Below are positions 1 to 5,859 of a stretch of 12,971 bases of DNA, in pieces. Source of the stretch: Methanosarcinaceae archaeon (lineage in GTDB: Archaea; Halobacteriota; Methanosarcinia; Methanosarcinales; Methanosarcinaceae); NCBI GenBank assembly GCA_017613335.1, contig JAGAEB010000130.1, positions 1-12,971 of the forward strand. The letters are read 5' to 3'. The translations under genes were made by a program, and so were the position numbers. The notes under the pieces were generated by a model. The model had not been told where the DNA came from. It did no database searches and saw nothing but the letters and a program-made list of their open reading frames with translations. Positions within the stretch are counted from its first letter, which is position 1; each line of letters begins with the position of its first letter.

Positions 1-89
1 CTGTCTGTTTCCGAAACCCGGCTGCATCAGAATATCCGCCCCATCTCTCCCCTCGCAGACAGAACCCTCCTCCCTCTTTTTCCGGACGA

Positions 90-108
90 TAATATTTATT
101 AGATAAAT
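90..108 (+). promoter_or_regulatory. AT-rich element upstream of argS, possible core promoter
   Basis: The 251 bases before argS hold no supportable gene. The only clear compositional signal is an AT-rich stretch at 90-108 (TAATATTTATTAGATAAAT) in otherwise mixed sequence. It could act as a bacterial -10 region or an archaeal TATA box, but no convincing -35 partner is visible. A weak hairpin, TGCTT/AAGCA, lies just downstream at about 108-121. No T-box or other riboswitch architecture was recognised. Confidence 0.3.
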
Positions 109-251
109 GCTTCTTTAAGCAGTTATTTCCACTTACGGACAGACCCAGACCCGGGCATTTTGTGCATATGGGTTCTGAGTCGTATCCGTTTTTCAGTTTC
201 AGCTTAATCTTCTATCTGCCTCATTTACGGCGTTTCATCAGGTGAATCATT

Positions 252-1994
252 TTGTACGTTCAGTTTAAACAGCAGGCTGCCGATGTTCTTGTTCAGGCAG
301 CAAAAGAAGCCGGCTATGATGTGGCCGCGTCTGACATCCCGTTCGAATTCTCCGAACATGCGGACATGGCGACGCGCCTGGCTTTCGTTCTCGCATCAAA
401 AATGAAAGAAAACCCGGCGGCGATCGCATCAAAGATCATATCAAAGATCAGCCTTCCGGCGGAAGGCGCCGGTTATGTCGGAAAGATCACGGCCGCAGGT
501 CCTTACATCAACATCACGGCCTCTGAAAAATATCTGACAGAGACCGTCATGCAGGCCGTTTCCCAAAAAGAAAATTACGGCCGCGGCACGCACACCGGCA
601 AGATCCTTCTCGAACACACATCCGCCAATCCGAACGGCCCGCTCCACGTCGGCCACATCAGAAACTCCGTGATCGGCGACACGCTTTCCAGGATCCTCAA
701 AAAAGCCGGCTATGAAGTTGAAGTCCAGTATTACGTCAACGATATCGGCAGACAGATCGCCGTCGTCTCCTGGGCCTGCTCCAGATATGAACTCGACCTG
801 ACGAAAAAATCAGACAGCGCCATCGCCGACGTCTACATCAAAGCCAACGTCGACATAAACAACGACGAATCCATCAACAATTACATCGAAGACCTCATGA
901 AAAAGGTCGAAAACGGCGACAGTGAAACGATCGAGAGTTTCACCCACGCCGTCGATCTCGCCATCGCCGGCATCAAAGAAACGCTCCTTCTGATGAATAT
1001 AAAACACGACAGATTCATCAGAGAATCCCGTTTTATCGAAAACGGCGATGTCTGGAACGTCATTAAGAGGCTCGAAGAATCCGGCCGCACAAAAACAGAA
1101 GAAGGCGGCGCCCTTGCCGTCGACCTCAAAGACCACGGCTTTGAGAAAACGCTCATCATCAAAAGATCGAACGGCACGTCACTCTACACCACGAGAGACC
1201 TGGCCTACCACGAATGGAAAGGCGCGCAGTGCGACCGCATGATCGATATCCTCGGCGCAGACCACAAACTCATCTCCGGCCAGCTCAAAGCAACGCTCGA
1301 CGTCCTCGGCTCAAAACAGCCCGAAGTCGTCATCTTTGAATTCGTCTCCCTGCCGGAAGGATCCATGAGCACCCGCCGCGGTAAATTCATCTCCGCCGAC
1401 GATCTCGTCAACGAAGTCATCTCAAAAGCCTACGAAGAAGTCAGCGCCAGAAGACCGGACGCAACGGAAGAATTCAGACAGAAGACAGCCAGAGCCGTCG
1501 GCGTCGGCGCCGTCCGCTATGACGTCGTCAAAGTCTCCCCGGAAAAATCAACGATCTTTGACTGGAAAAAAGCGCTCGACTTTGAAAAGCAGGGTGCGCC
1601 CTACATCCAGTACGCGCACGCCCGCGCCGCCAACATCCTCGCAAAAGCCGAAGAAGAAGGCATCTTCAACGAAGGCGACGATGCAGCCGTCAGAGAGACC
1701 GCCGCTTCAAAAGCCTGCCTCCTCACGGAATCCTATGAAACGGATCTCATCCGCAAGATCGCGGAATTCGACCAGATCATCGAGACCTGCGCCAAAGACC
1801 TCAAACCCCATTCCTTCGCGATCTATGCCAGAGAACTCGCCGATTCATTCAACCAGTTCTACCGCTTCGTCTCCGTCCTCAACGCCGACGACGAAGACAT
1901 CAGAAAAGCCCGTCTCACACTCGTCTGCGCCGCAAAAGTCGCCATTGCCGACGCCCTCGACGTCCTCGGCATCGAAGCGCCTGACGCGATGTGA
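252..1994 (+). CDS. argS: arginyl-tRNA synthetase, archaeal-like type
   Basis: This class I aminoacyl-tRNA synthetase charges tRNA-Arg with arginine in the cytoplasm. The 580-residue length is normal. An Add-1-like N-terminal domain covers about 1-100. The HIGH motif is HVGH at 132-135, within EHTSANPNGPLHVGHIRN. The KMSKS region is replaced by MSTRRGKF at 372-379, as in many archaeal enzymes. A helical anticodon-binding C-terminal domain follows from about 450. The start is TTG: the frame has a stop at 243-245 just upstream, and AGGTGA at 240-245 sits 6 nt before the TTG. The gene stands alone on the plus strand and is followed by a terminator. From memory, the sequence around HVGH and YYVNDIGRQ resembles euryarchaeal rather than typical bacterial ArgRS. 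The function is secure; the phylogenetic placement is inference. Confidence 0.97.
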   Translation: MYVQFKQQAADVLVQAAKEAGYDVAASDIPFEFSEHADMATRLAFVLASKMKENPAAIASKIISKISLPAEGAGYVGKITAAGPYINITASEKYLTETVMQAVSQKENYGRGTHTGKILLEHTSANPNGPLHVGHIRNSVIGDTLSRILKKAGYEVEVQYYVNDIGRQIAVVSWACSRYELDLTKKSDSAIADVYIKANVDINNDESINNYIEDLMKKVENGDSETIESFTHAVDLAIAGIKETLLLMNIKHDRFIRESRFIENGDVWNVIKRLEESGRTKTEEGGALAVDLKDHGFEKTLIIKRSNGTSLYTTRDLAYHEWKGAQCDRMIDILGADHKLISGQLKATLDVLGSKQPEVVIFEFVSLPEGSMSTRRGKFISADDLVNEVISKAYEEVSARRPDATEEFRQKTARAVGVGAVRYDVVKVSPEKSTIFDWKKALDFEKQGAPYIQYAHARAANILAKAEEEGIFNEGDDAAVRETAASKACLLTESYETDLIRKIAEFDQIIETCAKDLKPHSFAIYARELADSFNQFYRFVSVLNADDEDIRKARLTLVCAAKVAIADALDVLGIEAPDAM

Positions 1995-2016
1995 TCGGCG
2001 GCACGTCCGGAAACAG

Positions 2017-2104
2017 AAACCCCTTAAGAACCCCTAAAAAAAGTATGACGACAGTCTGCTGCTCAGTCAGTCTGCTGCTCAGGCAGTTTTTAAGGGGTTT
2101 TTGT
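2017..2104 (+). terminator. argS terminator with large loop
   Basis: AAACCCCTTAA at 2017-2027 pairs perfectly with TTAAGGGGTTT at 2090-2100, and the right arm runs into a T tract, starting 23 bp after the argS stop. A second left arm (CCCCTAAAAA at 2031-2040) can also pair with the right arm if one base is bulged. The loop of about 62 nt holds a 15-bp direct repeat. The position fits termination of argS. Confidence 0.75.
2052..2082. repeat. 15-bp direct repeat inside the argS terminator loop
   Basis: CAGTCTGCTGCTCAG occurs at 2052-2066 and again at 2068-2082, identical and separated by one base, so the period is 16 bp. It lies wholly within the loop of the argS terminator. It probably arose by slippage or local duplication. 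No function is evident. Confidence 0.9.
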
Positions 2105-2248
2105 TATCCGGATCAGAAAATTATCTTTTTTTGCAGTCCCGGAAAAACACATATGCATACAGGACAGGAGACTGCCCGGAATTTAACAGAACGGACAGAA
2201 ATTTTCTCCGGAATCTGTACGCCGCCTTTCAGAAAACAAGCCTGTAAA

Positions 2249-2277
2249 CGGAATCTTCCGGATCATCGAAGATTCCG
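2249..2277. other. 10-bp perfect inverted repeat in the argS to flavoprotein gap
   Basis: CGGAATCTTC at 2249-2258 and GAAGATTCCG at 2268-2277 form a 10-bp perfect stem with a 9-nt loop. The 1995-2349 gap contains this, the argS terminator and a second hairpin at 2304-2341. No other gene is supportable there. It may be a second-line terminator or a structured 3' end for the convergent transcripts. Confidence 0.5.
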
Positions 2278-2303
2278 GCCGGACATCGTCAGAAGAAATT
2301 TTC

Positions 2304-2341
2304 CTGATACTCTTTTTACGGGTGACCCGCCTGAGTATCAG
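2304..2341 (-). terminator. candidate terminator hairpin after the flavoprotein gene
   Basis: CTGATACTC at 2304-2312 pairs perfectly with GAGTATCAG at 2333-2341. A nested CGGG-TGA-CCCG hairpin lies at 2319-2329. It begins 9 bp past the stop of the minus-strand flavoprotein gene. The minus-strand exit lacks a strong T run, whereas the plus side reads into TATCTTTTT, so it may work in both directions between the convergent genes. Confidence 0.5.
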
Positions 2342-2349
2342 TATCTTTT

Positions 2350-2988
2350 TCATTTGCTTAATTCCGCTCCCATTCTGAAGCATTCCTGCCGATCGAGCGG
2401 GAATTGCTTTTCATGATGCGCCTTCTTTGCAGTTTCATCAAAAGCGCCCATTGCATACTTACTGTAATCATTGACCTGCAGCGTATCGAGCGCTGCATAG
2501 GATCTCACATCTCCATGGAAGAACATCGGCGCCGTACTTTCCGTAACTGCGAGCGCAGGCTTGATACCGTTTTCATAATAATCACCGGTGGCGTTCATCG
2601 TCCAGATGAAACCGACGTTCAGTCTGCCGGTATAGTAGCTGATAGGAGCGCCGTCATAGGAGAGAACCGGGAAGGCGAGTCTTTCCCAGAGCGCCCGGAA
2701 GGAAGCGGTGGGCTGACCGAAATAGATCGGCGAACCGATGATGACGGCGTCAGCTTCAAGTATCCTGCTGACGATCGGCGACAGATCGTCCTTCCAGAAG
2801 CATTTGTTGCGCTCTCCGTCCCTGCGCTTGCAGGCCAGGCAGGAGCGGCATCCTGTAAATGTGTAGTCAAACAGGTCGATGTATTCGGTTTCCGCGCCGA
2901 CGGATTCTGCGCCCTTCTGCGCTTCTTTCAGAAGCTGCGCGGTATTATGATTTTTCCTGGGACTTGCGTTGATAATGATCGTTTTCAT
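2350..2988 (-). CDS. NAD(P)H-dependent FMN reductase / flavodoxin-fold protein
   Basis: A predicted cytoplasmic FMN-binding redox protein of the NADPH-dependent FMN reductase/iron-sulfur flavoprotein superfamily; its substrate is unknown. The FMN phosphate loop is NASPRKNHNT (residues 7-16). Cysteines C47, C50, C53 and C63 follow in a CX2CX2CX9C array, and the family core IIGSPIYFGQPTASFRALWERL comes next. The array resembles the cluster motif of iron-sulfur flavoproteins, but its last gap is longer than the usual CX4-7C, so cluster binding is uncertain. The chosen start is the ATG at 2988 (212 residues). AAAAGGA directly abuts an upstream in-frame ATG at 2997, leaving that one no spacer but giving the downstream ATG 9 nt. 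The gene stands alone between hairpins. The fold is secure and the exact role is not. Confidence 0.88.
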   Translation of the reverse strand: MKTIIINASPRKNHNTAQLLKEAQKGAESVGAETEYIDLFDYTFTGCRSCLACKRRDGERNKCFWKDDLSPIVSRILEADAVIIGSPIYFGQPTASFRALWERLAFPVLSYDGAPISYYTGRLNVGFIWTMNATGDYYENGIKPALAVTESTAPMFFHGDVRSYAALDTLQVNDYSKYAMGAFDETAKKAHHEKQFPLDRQECFRMGAELSK

Positions 2989-3068
2989 TTCCGACATTCC
3001 TTTTAAGCGGGGACGGGACCTGTTTTCTGATCCCGGAATTATTTTTCATAAGCTGTTTCTGATGACGT

Positions 3069-3116
3069 GTCAGAACGCCGCAATACATACCGTATCATCA
3101 TTCTGACGCCGTATCA
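3069..3116. promoter_or_regulatory. repeat-rich upstream region of the flavoprotein gene
   Basis: The 389-bp gap 2989-3377 holds no gene. It contains an inverted repeat, GTCAGAA at 3069-3075 with TTCTGAC at 3101-3107, interleaved with a direct repeat, CCGTATCA at 3090-3097 and 3109-3116. An A/T-rich run (AATAAAAAAAATCAATA on the plus strand, around 3117-3133) lies just beyond. This clustering 80-130 bp upstream of the gene suggests a promoter/operator region, but no regulator can be named. The rest of the gap holds the ferritin terminator at 3302-3344. Confidence 0.35.
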
Positions 3117-3301
3117 ATAAAAAAAATCAATATTCTGAAGCTTTACCTCAGAGAAGGGAATCCTGAAAAACAGTACAGATCCGGCTGATATCATGTCCGG
3201 TCTTATTTTTAAGCCGCTGCTGTCAGCTGAATTTTTTCGCAAAGTTAAGTCCGTGCGCTGTCTGCAGTGTGAAATCCGGATATCCTCTCTGTTCGTTTTA
3301 T

Positions 3302-3344
3302 AAAAAAAGCCGACATACCTTATCGCTTAAAAGGTATGCCGGCT
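3302..3344 (-). terminator. strong intrinsic terminator of the ferritin-like gene
   Basis: On the minus strand a 14-bp stem (AGCCGGCATACCTT with AAGGTATGTCGGCT, one G-T position) encloses a 9-nt loop and is followed immediately by seven T residues (plus-strand A run 3302-3308). It lies 34 bp after the ferritin-like stop codon. This is a textbook bacterial intrinsic terminator in form. Confidence 0.9.
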
Positions 3345-3377
3345 GTCCGGGCTTTTTATGCCTCTTTTTTCCTGCTC

Positions 3378-3827
3378 TTACTCACCGAGCATCTCGATGA
3401 TATAATTGTCCATGCCGATCTGCTCGATCAGGCAAAGATGACCCTTGACCCACCTGAAGTGGTCCTGCTCATCAATGATGAATTCCTCGAACATATGTCT
3501 GGTCACATAGTCGTCATCAAACATGGAAAGAGCTTTGCTCATCATCGGCAGTGCCTCTTCCGCTTCCTTGCAGTCATATTCCAGCATCTCCTTGATATCG
3601 GTGATGACCGGGTACGTCTGGATCTCAACGCAGGGCATCTCGCCCAGCTCGATCAGACGGGCATTGACTTTCTTCGCCTCTTCCCATTCCTCATCGGATT
3701 CCGCCATGATCATGTCGGCCAGCTTGTTCAGACCACGCTGCTTTAAGAGCTGCGCATGAATGGAGTGCTGCTGGGAGTTTCCGAACCAGCCTTTTGCCAT
3801 TTCTTTCAAAAATTCAATCTTGTCCAT
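3378..3827 (-). CDS. ferritin-like diiron-fold protein, bacterioferritin-related
   Basis: A predicted four-helix-bundle ferritin-like protein of 149 residues, close to bacterioferritin length (about 155-160). Bacterioferritin features are visible: HAQLLKQRGLNKLADMIMAE in helix B, EMLEYDCKEAEE in helix C, DYVTRHMFEEFIIDEQDH in helix D, and the C-terminal IEQIGMDNYI. Aligned by eye with E. coli bacterioferritin, the E51 and E127/H130 equivalents are kept (E47, E120, H123 with this start). The E18, H54 and E94 positions appear to be W, E and A, and heme-ligand M52 appears to be W. Ferroxidase chemistry may therefore be altered or lost. The ATG at 3827 is chosen because GGAGG at 3837-3841 touches the upstream ATG at 3836 but lies 9 nt from this one. 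It has its own terminator; iron storage or oxidative-stress roles are inferred. Confidence 0.85.
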   Translation of the reverse strand: MDKIEFLKEMAKGWFGNSQQHSIHAQLLKQRGLNKLADMIMAESDEEWEEAKKVNARLIELGEMPCVEIQTYPVITDIKEMLEYDCKEAEEALPMMSKALSMFDDDYVTRHMFEEFIIDEQDHFRWVKGHLCLIEQIGMDNYIIEMLGE

Positions 3828-3948
3828 TGTTTTCATCCTCCATTGTAAGTTTTTTTACGCAATTTTAACCAATATCCTTGATTTAAGGTTTTCTGCCGCG
3901 GCCGTGACAGAGGCACCGAAGATCAGCAGCCGGAACGATATTTAAACA

Positions 3949-4023
3949 GCAGGCCGGAGAAATGCCTGCCGTTCAGGACTTCATATGAAGTTTTGAACAG
4001 CAGCGCGATTCACTTTGCTGCTG
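3949..4023. promoter_or_regulatory. cluster of inverted repeats between ilvC and the ferritin-like gene
   Basis: Three inverted repeats lie in tandem. GCAGGC/GCCTGC is at 3949-3969. A 28-bp near-perfect palindrome is at 3971-3998: GTTCA and TGAAC arms flank ACTTCATATGAAGT, with only two G/T mismatch pairs. CAGCAGC/GCTGCTG is at 3998-4023. The first two sit 120-170 bp upstream of the ferritin-like start; the last lies just after the ilvC stop. They could be an operator for the ferritin-like gene, the ilvC 3' end, or both. No T run follows on the minus strand. No regulator could be named from the sequence. Confidence 0.45.
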
Positions 4024-4046
4024 CTGATGCCGGATGTCTGTTTCCT

Positions 4047-5168
4047 TCATTTCTTATTGACAGCTGTCTTTTTGCTTTTTGAAGACGATGCTGCTTTTGT
4101 TTTTGCGGACGCTGCTGTTTTTGCGGCTTTTTTCATTTTCCCGGATGCAGCCTGTTCTTCAGCCGCTCTTTCTTCGGGCGTTCCTGCCAGCCACGGGATC
4201 TTTGAACGGATCTGCCGGCCGACTTCTTCCTGAGGAAGTTCTCTGTCGAGTCTTTCTTTGGCTTTCAGGACCGGATAATTGAGGAGACCTTCGAGCAGGA
4301 ATTCTTTGGCAAATTCGCCGTTCTGAATGCGCTCGAGGGCTTTTTTCATGTTCCTGACCGATTCTTCATTGATGATCCCGGGGCCGACGGTCAGACCGCC
4401 GAATTCGGCCGTGTTCGAGACAGAACGCCACATGAAATCGAGGCCGCCTTCATAAATGAGGTCTGCGACCTGCTTGACTTCATAGATCGTTTCAAAGTAA
4501 GCCATTTCCGGCTGGTAGCCGGCATCAACGAGCGTCTGATAGGCAGCCTTGACCATGCAGGAAAGACCGCCGCAGAGGTCGACCTGCTCGCCGAAAAGAT
4601 CAGTCTCCGTCTCCTCGCGGAAAGATGAGACATAAACGCCCGCGCGTGCAGCGCCGATGCCTTCAGCAAAAGCTTTGGCCTGTTCCTGCGCCGTTCCGTC
4701 CGCATCCTGATAAACGGCGATGAGCGCCGGAACGCCGATCCCTTCCTCATATCTCTGACGGACGGTCTTTCCGGGACCTTTCGGCGCGACAAGGATGACA
4801 TTCAGATCTTTCCGGGGAACGATCTGATTGAAATGAATGTTGAACCCATGTGAAAAACAGATCGTTGCGCCGGATTTCAGATTCGGCTCGATCTCAGCAT
4901 AATAGACTTTTGACTGCATCTCATCCGGCAGAAGGATATGGACCGCATCCGCCGCGCGGACGGCTTCTGCAACGGACATGACTTTCATGCCGTCCCCGAC
5001 GGCTCTGTCAAAGCTTTTTCCGGGCCGCTGGCCCACGATGACTTTCAGACCGGAATCCCTGAGATTCAGCGCCTGTCCCCGTCCCTGGTTGCCGTAACCG
5101 ATGACTGCGATCGTCTTTCCTTTCAGGACGCCGGGATCGGCATCCCCTTCAAAAAACATCTGTACCAT
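4047..5168 (-). CDS. ilvC: ketol-acid reductoisomerase with Lys/Ala-rich tail
   Basis: IlvC converts acetolactate and acetohydroxybutyrate, by Mg-dependent alkyl migration and NAD(P)H reduction, to the dihydroxy acids of valine and isoleucine synthesis. The Rossmann motif is GYGNQG (24-29). Catalytic H107 and K130 are present, as are the metal/substrate residues D190, E194, E226, E230 and S251 in canonical class I numbering. The class I core ends at about residue 327. Residues 328-373 are extra: the last 30 contain 11 Lys and no acidic residue, with Ala and Ser, like a histone H1 tail. The ATG at 5168 is kept because GGATGA lies about 4 nt upstream; ATG 5159 is an alternative. It is the third gene of ilvBNC, 181 bp after ilvN. 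From memory the sequence is closest to methanogen enzymes. Confidence 0.96.
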   Translation of the reverse strand: MVQMFFEGDADPGVLKGKTIAVIGYGNQGRGQALNLRDSGLKVIVGQRPGKSFDRAVGDGMKVMSVAEAVRAADAVHILLPDEMQSKVYYAEIEPNLKSGATICFSHGFNIHFNQIVPRKDLNVILVAPKGPGKTVRQRYEEGIGVPALIAVYQDADGTAQEQAKAFAEGIGAARAGVYVSSFREETETDLFGEQVDLCGGLSCMVKAAYQTLVDAGYQPEMAYFETIYEVKQVADLIYEGGLDFMWRSVSNTAEFGGLTVGPGIINEESVRNMKKALERIQNGEFAKEFLLEGLLNYPVLKAKERLDRELPQEEVGRQIRSKIPWLAGTPEERAAEEQAASGKMKKAAKTAASAKTKAASSSKSKKTAVNKK

Positions 5169-5218
5169 AATTTCATCCGCTCTCTTATTCAGTTTCCTTC
5201 GATCCGTTTACGCGATCT

Positions 5219-5315
5219 CCGGGATTTATCCCGGATATTTCCGGATGCCGGAACCTTCTTTGATTTCCGGATTCCCGGCTTTTCTTTGATTTCCGGATTC
5301 CGGGACTTTTCCCGG
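5219..5315. repeat. structured ilvN-ilvC spacer: two hairpins and a 20-bp direct repeat
   Basis: Within the 181-bp spacer 5169-5349, CCGGGAT-TT-ATCCCGG at 5219-5234 and CCGGGA-CTTT-TCCCGG at 5300-5315 are hairpins. Between them TTCTTTGATTTCCGGATTCC occurs at 5256-5275 and 5282-5301, identical over 20 bp with a 26-bp period. The element sits in the transcribed spacer of the operon and could affect mRNA processing or stability, giving unequal ilvN and ilvC expression. That role is inference. Confidence 0.7.
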
Positions 5316-5349
5316 TCATGTCTTTCCCGGAAGAACGCGTTTTTTTCGT

Positions 5350-5859
5350 TCACTGCTGTTCTTTGCTGCTGCGCATCAGTCCGATCCTTCCGGCACGGAC
5401 CATTTCTCTGATCCCGAACGGCCGGAGAAGTTTTTCCATGGCATTGATCTTTTCATCGCTTCCTGTCACCTCGACCGTCAGCGAACCGGCGCCGATATCG
5501 ACGATCTTGCCGCGGAAAACGTTCACGATCTGGATGATCTCCGATTTGGATTCCTTGGAGGCGGTGACTTTGATCAGCGCCATATTGCGCTCCACATATT
5601 CCTCGCCGCTCAGGTCGACGACTTTGATAACATCGATCAGCTTGTTGAGTTGCTTTTTCACCTGTTCGAGGACAAGCTCATCGCCCGAAACGACGATCGT
5701 CATCCTCGAAATTTCCGGATCCTCCGTCACGGCAACGGAAAGGCTGTCGATATTGTAGCCGCGCCGCGCGAACAGGCCGGCCACACGGACCAGGACACCC
5801 GAGCGGTTTTCCACAAGAACGGATAAGACATGCGTCTGCTGTTTTTCTGAAACTGTCAT
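5350..5859 (-). CDS. ilvN: acetolactate synthase small (regulatory) subunit
   Basis: This is the regulatory subunit of acetohydroxyacid synthase. It stimulates IlvB and, in the family, confers feedback inhibition by branched-chain amino acids. An N-terminal ACT domain spans about residues 9-80, with the effector-loop sequence ENRSGVLVRVAGLFARRGYN at 17-36. A C-terminal activation domain follows at about 90-160. The 169-residue length is normal for the ilvN/ilvH short form. Its ATG overlaps the ilvB stop in ATGA (5856-5859), implying translational coupling and balanced subunit production. A Shine-Dalgarno-like AAAGGAGATGA lies within the ilvB end. The gene is followed by the structured spacer before ilvC. 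Confidence 0.96.
   Translation of the reverse strand: MTVSEKQQTHVLSVLVENRSGVLVRVAGLFARRGYNIDSLSVAVTEDPEISRMTIVVSGDELVLEQVKKQLNKLIDVIKVVDLSGEEYVERNMALIKVTASKESKSEIIQIVNVFRGKIVDIGAGSLTVEVTGSDEKINAMEKLLRPFGIREMVRAGRIGLMRSSKEQQ

Noticed and set aside
1..27. Start of a minus-strand gene at the left edge (ATG at 27)
   Set aside because: Only nine codons are visible, without a ribosome site. It cannot be supported.
1991..2416. 141-codon plus-strand frame downstream of argS
   Set aside because: It runs through the argS terminator and several hairpins, shows no domain and no ribosome site, and spans two intergenic structures.
2404..3006. 200-codon plus-strand frame
   Set aside because: It is antisense to the flavodoxin-fold gene, which has clear FMN-loop and core motifs and a ribosome site on the minus strand.
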